Origin: Clostridia bacterium
GTDB taxonomy: Bacteria > Bacillota > Clostridia > TANB77 > CAG-508
DNA: 64,000 bases
NCBI GenBank assembly: GCA_017429505.1
Contig: JAFROW010000001.1
Location: forward strand, 48,466-112,465
Direction of reading: 5' to 3'
Both the position numbers and the translations under genes were made by a program. Positions 26,570 through 34,960 of the stretch are shown in pieces. Position 1 is the stretch's first letter. Every line of letters begins with the position of its first letter. The notes under the pieces were generated by a model that searched no databases, was not told the DNA's origin, and saw only the letters and a program-made list of their open reading frames with translations.

Positions 26570-26645
26570 GGTCGCTTAGCTCAGCTGGGAGAGCATCTGC
26601 CTTACAAGCAGGGGGTCATAGGTTCGAGCCCTATAGCGACCACCA
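26570..26645 (+). tRNA. tRNA-Val (anticodon TAC)
   Basis: Acceptor GGTCGCT pairs with AGCGACC. The anticodon loop CTTACAA gives TAC, the T loop is GGTTCGAGCC, and the CCA end is encoded. Confidence 0.97.
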
Positions 26646-26726
26646 TTTATATATAAAAGAGTAACTTTGCAATTGTTCTAATTCTAAAGCAATTGTGCAA
26701 ATCAAAAAACTTTTTTTAATATATAC

Positions 26727-26803
26727 GGCCTGGTAGTTCAGTTGGTTAGAATGCCGCCCTGTCACGGCGGAGGTCGACGGTTCGAGCCCGTTCCAGGTCG
26801 CCA
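26727..26803 (+). tRNA. tRNA-Asp (anticodon GTC)
   Basis: Acceptor GGCCTGG pairs with CCAGGTC (one G-T pair). The anticodon stem CCGCC / GGCGG encloses GTC, the discriminator is G, and CCA is encoded. Confidence 0.97.
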
Positions 26804-26816
26804 TTTTTTTATATAT

Positions 26817-26892
<76 letters not shown>

Positions 26893-26899
26893 TAAAACA

Positions 26900-26930
26900 A
26901 AGCTTTGGTAAATCCAAAGCTTATTTTCTT
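26900..26930 (+). terminator. Bidirectional terminator between the tRNAs and trmFO
   Basis: AAGCTTTGG / CCAAAGCTT with a 5-nt loop, followed by ATTTTCTTTT. It lies between convergent units. Confidence 0.8.
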
Positions 26931-26932
26931 TT

Positions 26933-28285
26933 CTAAAAATTCTTAAGTGACCTCTCTGCCATTTTTTGATATTTCAATTTTTTATCTTTTATTTTTTCAT
27001 CCAATTCTGGAACTATTCCAAAATTTGCATTCATTGGCTGAAATCTATCATTTTCAGTTGAAATATATTTTGCTAATGCTCCCATTATAGTAGTATTTGG
27101 AAAAGTTACTTTTTTTGAGTTTTTATATTTTGCAATTGCATTTAACGCTGCAACCATTCCTGAAGAAATTGATTCAACATACCCTTCTACTCCTGTTATT
27201 TGTCCTGCAAAGAAAATATTTCTGTTTTTCTTCAAGTTGTATGTTTCATCTAACAATGTTGTAGAATTGATATATGTATTTCTATGCATGACTCCATATT
27301 TTACAAATTCAGCATTTTCAAGACCAGGAATTAAACTAAATACTCTTTTTTGCTCCCCAAATTTTAAATTTGTTTGAAATCCAACTAAGTTATATATTTT
27401 GCCTTCTGTATCATCTTGTCTTAATTGAACCAAAGCATAAGGTCTTTTGGCTATTCTTGGATCATCAAATCCAACAGGCTTTAATGGGCCAAATCTTAAA
27501 GTATCTACCCCTCTCTTTGCCATAATTTCTACAGGCATACATCCCTCAAAAATCTCTCTTTTTTCAAAATCGTGAAGTGTTACAACCTCTGCACTTATTA
27601 GTTCATTATAAAAAGTCTCATACTCTTCTTTATTCATTGGCAAATTAATATAGCTTGCATCTTGATTTTCAAGCCTCTTCTTCCATTCCTCTATAGACTC
27701 TTCTTTTTGCTTTTCTTCTTCATATCTATTGCCAAAAAATGCAATATTAAAATCTATACTTTCTTTTGCAACTATTGGCGCTGCAGCATCATAAAAATAA
27801 AGCTTGTCTTGTCCTGTTATGTCTTGAATCTCCTTTGCAAGTGGCTTTGAAGTTAAAGGTCCTGTTGCAATAATTACAATTCCATCTTTAGCTAAATCTT
27901 TTATAGATATGTCTTCCCCCACTTCTTTATTAACAATTTCTATTAACTCATTTTTATTTATACTTTCTGTTACCTTTTCAGCAAATATTTCTCTATCTAC
28001 TGCTAATGCTTGTCCTGCAGGCACACTTGTCTCATCTGCAATTTTTATTAGCAATGAGTCTAGTCTTCTAAGTTCCTCTTTTAATAATCCACATGCATTT
28101 GTTAATAAATTTGATTTAAAAGAATTGCTACATACTATTTCTGCTAAATTTTTGTTATTGTGTGCAGGAGTGTATCTTTTAGGCTTCATTTCATATAGCT
28201 TAACTTTTATTCCTTGCTTCGCAATTTGGTATGCCGCTTCTGTTCCGGCTAATCCTCCACCTATTATTGTTATATAATCTTTCAT
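26933..28285 (-). CDS. trmFO: Folate-dependent tRNA (uracil-54) methyltransferase
   Basis: TrmFO makes m5U54 in the T loop of tRNAs using methylene-tetrahydrofolate and FADH2. The N-terminal FAD-binding IIGGGLAGTEAAYQ is followed by YTPAHNNKNLAEIVCSNSFKS, with the catalytic Cys motif, and FAGQITGVEGYVESISSG near the C-terminus. The 450 residues match the family. AAAGGAACAC lies before the ATG. Suitably, it faces the tRNA cluster. Confidence 0.97.
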   Translation of the reverse strand: MKDYITIIGGGLAGTEAAYQIAKQGIKVKLYEMKPKRYTPAHNNKNLAEIVCSNSFKSNLLTNACGLLKEELRRLDSLLIKIADETSVPAGQALAVDREIFAEKVTESINKNELIEIVNKEVGEDISIKDLAKDGIVIIATGPLTSKPLAKEIQDITGQDKLYFYDAAAPIVAKESIDFNIAFFGNRYEEEKQKEESIEEWKKRLENQDASYINLPMNKEEYETFYNELISAEVVTLHDFEKREIFEGCMPVEIMAKRGVDTLRFGPLKPVGFDDPRIAKRPYALVQLRQDDTEGKIYNLVGFQTNLKFGEQKRVFSLIPGLENAEFVKYGVMHRNTYINSTTLLDETYNLKKNRNIFFAGQITGVEGYVESISSGMVAALNAIAKYKNSKKVTFPNTTIMGALAKYISTENDRFQPMNANFGIVPELDEKIKDKKLKYQKMAERSLKNF

Positions 28286-28359
28286 TTTGTGTTCCTTTCT
28301 AATTTACTTTACAGATATTTTAATACCTAATTAATTTGATGTCAATGTTTTATGATATA

Positions 28360-28751
28360 TTATTTATTTATGGTTTTTCCTAATCTTGAAATAATTCTAT
28401 TTTTATCGATATATCTAGCTTCATATAGCATAACTACTGTATTTCTTTGAAAACCATCATTAGCTGTTCCAACTTCAAATTTTGGATAAATATTTCCAAT
28501 TTTATCTTTTCTAGGAGTACCACTTGAACAGGGAACTATAAATATTTTTGTCGCAGTTTCTTTTATAACAATAGCAGGATGTATATAAGCAAATTCTCTA
28601 TCATAATTATTCCAGCCTAAATCAACTAAAAAAATTTCTCCTAAACTATATTTAGTAAAATTGTTTTTCTGAGAAGCAGACAAGTGCTTTTCATTCGATT
28701 CAATTCACAACGCAATTTCATAAGCTGATTGTTAAGTTTATTTAAACTCAT
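28360..28751 (-). pseudogene. MazF/PemK-like toxin with a one-base frameshift in a poly-A run
   Basis: The main frame (28360-28683) encodes a PemK/MazF barrel: YSLGEIFLVDLGWNNYDREF, HPAIVIKETATKIFIVPCSSG and NTVVMLYEARYIDKNRIISRLG. It has only a TTG start without a ribosome site. The preceding helical segment lies in another frame from the ATG at 28751 (NKLNNQLMKLRCELNRMK). Adding one A to the A run read from 28688-28691 joins them as ...ELNRMKKHLSASQKNNF... . The full protein would then have an N-terminal helical extension like the PemK homologue at 30650-31147. It may be broken, phase-variable or a sequence error. Confidence 0.7.
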
Positions 28752-28892
28752 AATTCTTTAAAGATGTAAAAAACTCTTTTTTTAACTATTCATCTTACAT
28801 AAATTTTATATTCTTGAATTTAACATCATTTCTTTTTATGATATTGATAATATTTTTATTTACATTCATTTAAATGATTTCACTTCATTATT

Positions 28893-29909
28893 TTACACTA
28901 ACGAATAAACCATATTCCTTAAATCATCATATAAATCCCCTATTTCTTTTAATGGTTGTACATTATTTAAGTATAAGCATTCAACCATTTTTAAGTAATC
29001 CTCTTTTGGCACTATTCCCAAAATTTGGCTTTTATGAATATTATAAATTGGCATGACTCTTGGCTTTATTTTATACATTAATGCATTAACCCCATAATAC
29101 TTATTATTTGCCTTAAAAAGATACACCATTTTGTTTTTTCCAACTTGAAATATTGTTCCACTTTCATACGTCATCTTATTATTATTTTTAATATGTTCTT
29201 TCTTTTGAATGTTTGATAATTGTTTTTGTTTCATTCCCTTTTTCTGTTCTAAAATTTCATCAATTTCAATGCTATATGCAATATTAACAATACTTAACTC
29301 TTCCTTTCTGTTAAAATATTTCTTAATTTTAAAATTTGTATAATATGTTTTATTATTTATATTTATCTTTTCATATCTTTCTCCATCTTTCGGATACTTT
29401 TTAAATATTAAAAAACAATAAACATATACATTATCAGTTGAATATACATAATAAAATTGATTTTCAGATTCAATTACATCACCTTCTGAAATATAGATAT
29501 TTTCTATAAGTTTATAGCTACTTTTATTTACATTGAATCGTTTTTGAATATTTTTCAAATCTACTTTATTAAGAGTATTATGCTTATTTTTTAATTTATA
29601 AAAAGGAATTTTATATACTTTAGTCAAATTCAAATAACTATCTTTACTTTGTTTGTATCTATATTTGTTTATTCTGTATTCTTGGCAATTGTTTAGAGTA
29701 CTTGACTGTTTTGATGAAGACTGATATGCGTAGATAAAAAAAAGACTTTTATCTACTACTAAATAAGGTCTGACTTGATGTTCTTTTTCTATCTTTTTTA
29801 ATTCTTTTCTTGATAATGGCATTTTTGACCAAACTAAATCCCCTGGCTGTAATACATTCATTAATTTTATTTTTTCTTTTAATTTTTTTATAAATCTAAA
29901 CATTTTCAC
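28893..29909 (-). CDS. Large PemK/MazF-like protein of unknown function
   Basis: A 338-residue basic protein with a start like that of MazF/PemK-fold proteins (LQPGDLVWSKMPLSRKE, then HQVRPYLVVDKSLFFIYAYQSSSK). Two more SH3-like segments follow (SEGDVIESENQFYYVYSTDNVYVYC and YESGTIFQVGKNKMVYLFKAN), so the protein seems to contain three related barrels. No antitoxin gene precedes it. MazF-fold RNases are usually about 110 residues, so this could be a multi-barrel nucleic-acid-binding protein. The ribosome site is GGGAGGTG, about 6 bases before the ATG. Confidence 0.6.
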   Translation of the reverse strand: MKMFRFIKKLKEKIKLMNVLQPGDLVWSKMPLSRKELKKIEKEHQVRPYLVVDKSLFFIYAYQSSSKQSSTLNNCQEYRINKYRYKQSKDSYLNLTKVYKIPFYKLKNKHNTLNKVDLKNIQKRFNVNKSSYKLIENIYISEGDVIESENQFYYVYSTDNVYVYCFLIFKKYPKDGERYEKININNKTYYTNFKIKKYFNRKEELSIVNIAYSIEIDEILEQKKGMKQKQLSNIQKKEHIKNNNKMTYESGTIFQVGKNKMVYLFKANNKYYGVNALMYKIKPRVMPIYNIHKSQILGIVPKEDYLKMVECLYLNNVQPLKEIGDLYDDLRNMVYSLV

Positions 29910-30317
29910 CTCCCAATGTTAATTTTTACCAAAATAAAACTATATGTTATCTATAGCTTAAAAATTTATCTTTCTCCCCTTTCCTGTTAATATTTTCTAT
30001 TTTAGAATATTCTTTTTAAGAATATAGAATCTTTTATGAAATCAACTTTTAGCTTTGAGTATATAATTTATTTTTGTTATATCCAAGTTGCTTAATTATT
30101 TAAATTTTGGTTTAAAAAATTGCTTATGCACATAAAAATCGTGCACTATTATTGTATCATAAATTTTCAAAAAGTCAACCCTTTAATTAGATATTTTTGA
30201 ATTGCTGGTATATTAATAAAGATTAATCATAAAATATATTAAAAGTTTGTGCAAGTAATTAATAGTTGTAAATTGTATCTAGATACTATAAAATTTATAA
30301 TTTTTTTCACATTTTGA
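29910..30317. other. Intergenic gap before tRNA-Thr
   Basis: AT-rich sequence with no ORF. It holds one small perfect hairpin, ATATTCTT / AAGAATAT, at about 30004-30022. I see nothing else. Confidence 0.55.
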
Positions 30318-30346
30318 TTGATTTTTATCGCTTTATAGTTTATAAT
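30318..30346 (+). promoter_or_regulatory. Promoter of tRNA-Thr
   Basis: TTGATT (30318-30323) and TATAAT (30341-30346) with a 17-bp spacer, 12 bases before the tRNA. Confidence 0.75.
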
Positions 30347-30358
30347 ATAATTGCTTAT

Positions 30359-30434
30359 GCCTTCATAGCTCAGTAGGTAGAGCGTCGCCTTGGTAAGGCG
30401 GAGGTCACGGGTTCGATTCCCGTTGTAGGCTCCA
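30359..30434 (+). tRNA. tRNA-Thr (anticodon GGT)
   Basis: Acceptor GCCTTCA pairs with TGTAGGC (one mismatch). The loop TTGGTAA gives GGT, the T arm is GGGTTCGATTCCC, the discriminator is T, and CCA is encoded. Confidence 0.94.
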
Positions 30435-30534
30435 GTAACGTTTCTGTTCGAACTTATTTGAGCAGATAAATGCAACCATATTATTTGTAATAATTCTTAC
30501 AAAATTTCATATACTAATAATGTCAAATTTTAGT

Positions 30535-30563
30535 TTGACAAATCAATAAATATTTGTTATAAT
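30535..30563 (+). promoter_or_regulatory. Consensus promoter of candidate small RNA 1
   Basis: TTGACA (30535-30540) and TATAAT (30558-30563) with a 17-bp spacer, pointing at a region with no plus-strand gene. Confidence 0.75.
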
Positions 30564-30569
30564 ATATTT

Positions 30570-30656
30570 AACAAATATTTTCCACGTAAGGTGGAACTTG
30601 CATACACAAAAGTGTATGGTTGATTTGGAGTAGGTTTAACCTACTCTCTTTAATTT
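30570..30656 (+). ncRNA. Candidate small RNA of about 85 nt with three hairpins
   Basis: Behind a consensus promoter lie TTCCAC / GTGGAA (30580-30596), CATACAC / GTGTATG (30601-30618) and GAGTAGG / CCTACTC (30628-30646), the last followed by TCTTT. There is no coding potential on this strand and the next gene is convergent (PemK, stop at 30650). The structure resembles a short trans-acting RNA. I do not recognise a family. Confidence 0.5.
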
Positions 30657-31147
30657 ATATTTAGATTTTTTAAGATTCTTTTTTCAAGTCTTTCCATAAA
30701 GTCAGGAGTTAGCTCTCCAATTTTGTGAATTAATCTTGCTTTATCAATACAAGTTATTTGTTCTGCTTTAGCTTTAGATGGTAATTTGTTCAATTGTCCT
30801 TGCCTAATATCATTTTTTGTTATTTTTTCGTGTGTATCATAAAGCTTTAATGAACTTGATATAGGTATTACAACAACCGTACTTGAAACGCTATTTTTTA
30901 GTGAATCTTGAACAATAATTCCCATATGTGTATTGCTCAATTCAGTTCCCACATTTTGTCCAAAGTCTATTAAATAAATTTCTCCTTTTCTTGGTCTTAA
31001 AGGGTGAAGTCCATTTTTCTTTTTATTATTTAATTGAACTGATTTATCTGTTAGTGTAAATTTTTGAATAAACCAATTGAAATATTTTTCAAAATCAATT
31101 CTTTGTACTACATTGTTAAGTTTTGTTATAAAGTCTTTTAAATCCAT
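30650..31147 (-). CDS. PemK/MazF-family protein with helical N-terminal extension
   Basis: About 165 residues. The N-terminal 60 residues are helical (DLKDFITKLNNVVQRIDFEK, WFIQKFTLTDKSVQLNNKKK), followed by a MazF-type barrel: RPRKGEIYLIDFGQNVGTEL, HMGIIVQDSLKNSV, TVVVIPISSSLK and KAEQITCIDKARLIHKIGEL. The ATG at 31147 has AAAGGAGAG upstream; the reading frame before it runs over the gene's own promoter. The toxin's ribonuclease fold is intact here, in contrast to the 28360 homologue. No antitoxin gene is adjacent; the N-terminal extension could provide self-control. Confidence 0.75.
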   Translation of the reverse strand: MDLKDFITKLNNVVQRIDFEKYFNWFIQKFTLTDKSVQLNNKKKNGLHPLRPRKGEIYLIDFGQNVGTELSNTHMGIIVQDSLKNSVSSTVVVIPISSSLKLYDTHEKITKNDIRQGQLNKLPSKAKAEQITCIDKARLIHKIGELTPDFMERLEKRILKNLNIN

Positions 31148-31184
31148 TGTTTCTCTCCTTTGCCTTTTATTAAATTGTACATAT

Positions 31185-31213
31185 ATTATATCAAACAAAT
31201 GTTTATTTTGCAA
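31185..31213 (-). promoter_or_regulatory. Promoter of the PemK-family gene
   Basis: On the minus strand TTGCAA (31208-31213) and TATAAT (31185-31190) are 17 bp apart. This fixes the downstream start at 31147. Confidence 0.75.
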
Positions 31214-31219
31214 TACCTA

Positions 31220-31248
31220 TTGAAAAATTTGTGAAAATATTTTATAAT
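31220..31248 (+). promoter_or_regulatory. Promoter of candidate small RNA 2
   Basis: TTGAAA (31220-31225) and TATAAT (31243-31248) with a 17-bp spacer, back to back with the PemK promoter. Confidence 0.6.
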
Positions 31249-31254
31249 ATACAA

Positions 31255-31359
31255 AAAGAGAATGAGAAATCAGTTCGTAACTTGTTGCCAAACCGCTCCA
31301 AAGATATTATTTCGAACCAAAATAATGCTTTGATTTATTGATCAAAGCATTATTTTTTC
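31255..31359 (+). ncRNA. Candidate small RNA of about 105 nt ending in a terminator
   Basis: The segment has no ORF and an outer GTTCG / CGAAC pairing (31274-31278 with 31312-31316), then a 14-bp stem AATAATGCTTTGAT / ATCAAAGCATTATT and a T run. The hairpin could instead terminate the minus-strand gene at 31386, which is the alternative explanation. Confidence 0.4.
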
Positions 31360-31385
31360 ATACATTAATTAATATTTTTTATTAT

Positions 31386-32255
31386 TCACATAACCTTTTC
31401 TTTTTCCTTCTCTGCCAATTCCTCATCAAGTGTTTTTTCTAGTAATTCTGGATGTCTTAAATATCTTGTAAGCATTTTGAAAGAATGAGCATAATAATAT
31501 CCGTCACAAATCCTCTCATCACCTACAAATGCAAGATTAACGCATTTTTCTTTAACAATTTCATCATCTTCAAAAACATAAGATTTTTTCTTTTTACCTA
31601 CTGCAAAAAATAGGCTTGTAGTTCCAAAATTATATATATGATGATAAATAGAGTCAATTCCAAGTGAACCTACATTTGTAACAAATGCACTTGTGTGGAA
31701 AGGACTTATTTCTATAATCTTTTTTGGTAATCTTCCTTTGTTGTCTAAATGTGCTAATAATCCTACAACTGCTTTTAAAATACCTGTTGGAATTTTTGAT
31801 AAAAAATCTGCTGTTTTATCTGTTCCATTTTCATTTTCTTGTGATTTGTTTTCTGCAATCAGTTTTTGCAATTTATCTTTAACCTCAAAAAGATTTTCTT
31901 TTCCAGTAAATGGCACTTTTATTGTAGTCTCTTCTCCTTCATCTGTAAGAGATTTTTTTATAGACATACAAATTGTAATTCCATTTCTTTGATAAGCTCT
32001 GCCGTTTTTAGCAAATCTATTAAGTGCTGGTCTTTGTCCTAAGATTCTTACAATTCCTGCAAAAACCACATCTATTAATGTAATTCTTATTCCTTCTTCA
32101 TTTTTTTTGCTTATGTATTCTTCTATTGCAGCTATTGGTACATCTTGGTTAAAAAATACCTGACTATCTGATCTTTCTTTCATGAGCATTGGCATAAGCT
32201 TAAATTCAGCAGGCATCGTTTTCAACTCTACTCCATCACTTCTTCTTCCAAACAT
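31386..32255 (-). CDS. 2-oxoacid dehydrogenase acyltransferase (E2)-like catalytic-domain protein
   Basis: A 289-residue stand-alone CAT-like fold with no lipoyl or peripheral-subunit-binding domain. Recognisable parts are FFNQDVPIAAIEEYISKKN, ITLIDVVFAGIVRIL, RPALNRF and AFVTNVGSLGIDS. The catalytic E2 motif, normally DHRxxDG, reads DERICDG here, so the acid-base His is Glu. It may not transfer acyl groups by the usual mechanism. The ATG at 32255 is preceded by AAAGGGG; the frame from 32285 lacks one. No E1, E3 or partner gene is next to it. Confidence 0.85.
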   Translation of the reverse strand: MFGRRSDGVELKTMPAEFKLMPMLMKERSDSQVFFNQDVPIAAIEEYISKKNEEGIRITLIDVVFAGIVRILGQRPALNRFAKNGRAYQRNGITICMSIKKSLTDEGEETTIKVPFTGKENLFEVKDKLQKLIAENKSQENENGTDKTADFLSKIPTGILKAVVGLLAHLDNKGRLPKKIIEISPFHTSAFVTNVGSLGIDSIYHHIYNFGTTSLFFAVGKKKKSYVFEDDEIVKEKCVNLAFVGDERICDGYYYAHSFKMLTRYLRHPELLEKTLDEELAEKEKEKVM

Positions 32256-32429
32256 TTTATTTTCCCCTTTTATTGTTATTTTCATGTTATAATTTATAAT
32301 TCATGTGTCATAACATAGTGACATACATCGTAAATTATAAAAATTATTTAGTAATTATAAATTTATACAACTTACATATTTATTATAATATATTGTTTTG
32401 TATTTTTCAATTACACTTTTTGGAAATTG

Positions 32430-32609
32430 TTATTTATTTTCTTTCTTAGTTATTGCTTTTAATGCTTTTTCTCTTGGCATAACAACTATATGTCCACAAT
32501 TTGTACACTTTAGTTTAAAATCTACACCTACTCTTGTAATTTCCCACAATTTGCATCCACAAGGATGAGGCTTTTTTGTTCTAACAATATCTCCTATATT
32601 ATATTCCAT
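32430..32609 (-). CDS. DUF951 family protein
   Basis: A 59-residue protein starting MEYNIGDIVRTKKPHPCGCK, with CTNCGHIVVMPREKA near its C-terminus. This is the DUF951 signature (PF06107), with a conserved PHPCG and CxxCG that probably bind zinc. DUF951 genes are widespread in Firmicutes, typically beside ychF or chromosome-maintenance genes. Its function is not known. The ATG has GGAGAAATT upstream. It lies after gltX on the same strand, separated by a GGGACGGAG repeat. Confidence 0.88.
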   Translation of the reverse strand: MEYNIGDIVRTKKPHPCGCKLWEITRVGVDFKLKCTNCGHIVVMPREKALKAITKKENK

Positions 32610-32631
32610 AATTTCTCCTTTAGGTTCTTTT

Positions 32632-32709
32632 TTGGGACGGAGGAAAAAAGTAACCTTGGTCCAAAATTAACTTTTAATTAACGAGGTTCCTTTTTTCCTC
32701 CGTCCCCAA
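32632..32709. repeat. Full-length GGGACGGAG inverted-repeat element, copy 4
   Basis: A 78-bp element whose left arm (32632-32656) and right arm (32684-32709) are near-perfect inverted repeats beginning TTGGGACGGAGGAAAAAAG. The short spacer holds TTAATTAA-like sequence. It looks like a small non-autonomous element; single arms occur near 5741, 8775 and 10143. Confidence 0.75.
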
Positions 32710-32717
32710 AATCCACC

Positions 32718-34370
32718 TTAGTTCTCCATAGCTTTTCTTAATCTATTTTCAACACTTGTCTTTCCTAAAACTTGCATTATTTCATACATATCTGGAGTGT
32801 TTGTTCTTCCTGTTAATGCCACTCTTAAAACTGTACTTACATCTCCAACATGAGCTTTATAGCTATCAGGATTTGCTTTAAATTCTTTTACTTCTCTTGC
32901 ATATCCCATTTCTCCTGCTAAGTCTTTTATTTTGTCAAACCAAGTTTGTTTGTCGTCATTTTCATCATAATATTTTTCTATATATAACTCTAAAATTTTG
33001 TTAATACTTTCTTTGTCAGAAATTACTTGATATGGATATTCTTGTTTGCTGTTTAAGAATTTGTCATCATACATATATATAATATTTTCTTTAACATCTG
33101 ACCATTTTGCAATATCTTTTCTAGGTTTTGCATTTCCTCTTTCTATTCCTAAAACTTTTAAAGAATATTCTTTATCTGATAACATTTCTACTAATTCATT
33201 GTCATGTTTTTCTGCCCATTTTAAAGATTCATTATATACTTCACCAGCTGTAAATCTTGAAATTACTATTTTTGAAACATCAGCAAGTTTTACCATATCA
33301 AACAAAGCACCACTAACACTCATTTTGTTTAGATGAAATTCGAAATCATCTATAGATAAATCTTTATTTTGTCTTCTCCAATTTTCAAAAGTTGAGTTTG
33401 CAATATTTAATAAATACTCTTTAACAGCTAAGCTTGGAACTCCTATTTCTTCATAATATGAAGCTGCAGCTTCTGGGTCTTTTCTTTTACTTATTTTACG
33501 CTTATTTCCATTATCATTTTTTAAAAGTGTTGGTGTATGTGCGTATCTTGGAGCTTTAAATCCCATTTCTTGGAATAATTGCAAATGAAGTGGAACTGAA
33601 GAAAGCCACTCATCTCCTCTTGTTACAATTGTTGTTCCCATCAAATGATCATCAACAAGGTGTGCAAAGTGATATGTAGGAAGTCCATCTGCTTTTATTA
33701 TTACGATGTCTTGATCATTTTCTGGAAAGTCTACTTTTCCTTTAATAATATCTTTATGTTGAATTTTTCTATCTTCTCTACCTGGTGATTTAAATCTTAT
33801 AATATATGGCATTCCAGCTTTTATCTTTTCAGCTGCTTCGTCTAATGGTAAATTTCTGTATTTAGCCCATACTCCATAATATCCAGTTCTAACTTTTGCA
33901 ACTTCTTGTTTTGCTCTCATTTCTTCTAATTCTTCAGGAGTTGCAAAACAAGGATATGCTTTTCCTTGCTCTAACAAATATTTTGCATAAGCTTGATAAA
34001 TATCTTTTCTTTCAGATTGCTTATATGGTCCATAATTTCCTATTTCTTCTGTTTCAGAAGTCATTCCCTCATCAGGCTCTAAATCAAAAGTTTTTAATGC
34101 CTCTATAATTTGTGAAATTCCACCTTCAATTTCTCTTTTTTGGTCTGTATCTTCTATTCTTAAAAAAAATACTCCACCTGTTTGTTTCGCAAGTTTTTTA
34201 GCAATTAATGCTTGGTCAATTGTTCCTATATGTACATTTCCTGTAGGACTTGGTGCAACTCTTAAAACTTCTGCTCCTTCTGGTAAATTTCTTCTTGGAT
34301 ATTTTTCTTCATAATATGAAATCTCCTTTGCATCTGGAAATATCATATCTGCTAATTCTTTATAATTCAT
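32718..34370 (-). CDS. gltX: Glutamate--tRNA ligase
   Basis: A 550-residue class I synthetase. VLRVAPSPTGNVHIGT carries the HIGH-type motif (HIGT) and KRKISKRKDPEAA is the KMSKS-type loop. The longer insert and length are typical of the clostridial GltX form. It charges tRNA-Glu; whether it also charges tRNA-Gln (non-discriminating) cannot be judged here. AGGGAGGAAA lies before the ATG. Downstream lies a GGGACGGAG element and the DUF951 gene. Confidence 0.95.
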   Translation of the reverse strand: MNYKELADMIFPDAKEISYYEEKYPRRNLPEGAEVLRVAPSPTGNVHIGTIDQALIAKKLAKQTGGVFFLRIEDTDQKREIEGGISQIIEALKTFDLEPDEGMTSETEEIGNYGPYKQSERKDIYQAYAKYLLEQGKAYPCFATPEELEEMRAKQEVAKVRTGYYGVWAKYRNLPLDEAAEKIKAGMPYIIRFKSPGREDRKIQHKDIIKGKVDFPENDQDIVIIKADGLPTYHFAHLVDDHLMGTTIVTRGDEWLSSVPLHLQLFQEMGFKAPRYAHTPTLLKNDNGNKRKISKRKDPEAAASYYEEIGVPSLAVKEYLLNIANSTFENWRRQNKDLSIDDFEFHLNKMSVSGALFDMVKLADVSKIVISRFTAGEVYNESLKWAEKHDNELVEMLSDKEYSLKVLGIERGNAKPRKDIAKWSDVKENIIYMYDDKFLNSKQEYPYQVISDKESINKILELYIEKYYDENDDKQTWFDKIKDLAGEMGYAREVKEFKANPDSYKAHVGDVSTVLRVALTGRTNTPDMYEIMQVLGKTSVENRLRKAMEN

Positions 34371-34501
34371 TACGTTTCCTCCCTTTAAAATTCTATATTA
34401 GGCCAATTTAGTTTTGTATCTTTTTTCTCTTAGGCTATGCTGGTATTATATACTATATTCAAAAAAATATCAAGTCTTTTGACATTTTATGTAAAATATA
34501 A

Positions 34502-34528
34502 AAAAACTAGACTTAGTGCCTAGTTTTT
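34502..34528 (-). terminator. Terminator at the end of the DUF5615 gene
   Basis: AAAAACTAG / CTAGTTTTT with A and T flanks, overlapping the stop at 34520. Confidence 0.65.
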
Positions 34529-34960
34529 ATTTTTTACTTTTTGTTTTTTACTAATCTTATCAAAATTAATTTCTAATGTTTTTATCTTTCCAAATATTCC
34601 ATTCTTGTTTTTATATTCTATAAAATATTCGTCTTTTCTTATTGCAATAAATGCACTTTGGATTTTAACATTGTGCTTTTGAGCATTTTCTAATATCCAT
34701 TTAATTTTTTCACAAATATCTTTTTCTCTTCTTGCTTTTGGTGTAATCCATATTATTGGAATTTTATATTTAAAACCTCTTGCCTTAAAGTCATCATCTC
34801 CTGTTATCAATACTCTTTCTTCTTTATTAGCAAGTTCAAATACTTGATTATCTGTAATTCCTTTATGTATATCATTAATATGTTTTACATCATTAAGACC
34901 AAAACTAATTAATCCTTCTTTAATCTTTTTAGCTACATTTTCATCTAGTAAAACTTTCAT
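34520..34960 (-). CDS. DUF5615 PIN-like toxin
   Basis: A 146-residue protein starting MKVLLDENVAKKIKEGLISF, with VLITGDDDFK and IPIIWITPKARRE. These are the acidic and fold motifs of the DUF5615/Mut7-C-like PIN-related family, which are predicted ribonucleases in toxin-antitoxin pairs. The start codon overlaps the stop of the upstream DUF433 gene by one base. The C-terminal 45 residues are a Lys-rich extension beyond the usual length. Confidence 0.85.
   Translation of the reverse strand: MKVLLDENVAKKIKEGLISFGLNDVKHINDIHKGITDNQVFELANKEERVLITGDDDFKARGFKYKIPIIWITPKARREKDICEKIKWILENAQKHNVKIQSAFIAIRKDEYFIEYKNKNGIFGKIKTLEINFDKISKKQKVKNKN

Noticed and set aside
30588-30600. AAGGTGGAACTTG as a T-box motif
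   Set aside because: It lacks the ACCGCG part, stem I and a downstream plus-strand gene; it is too short for a T-box.
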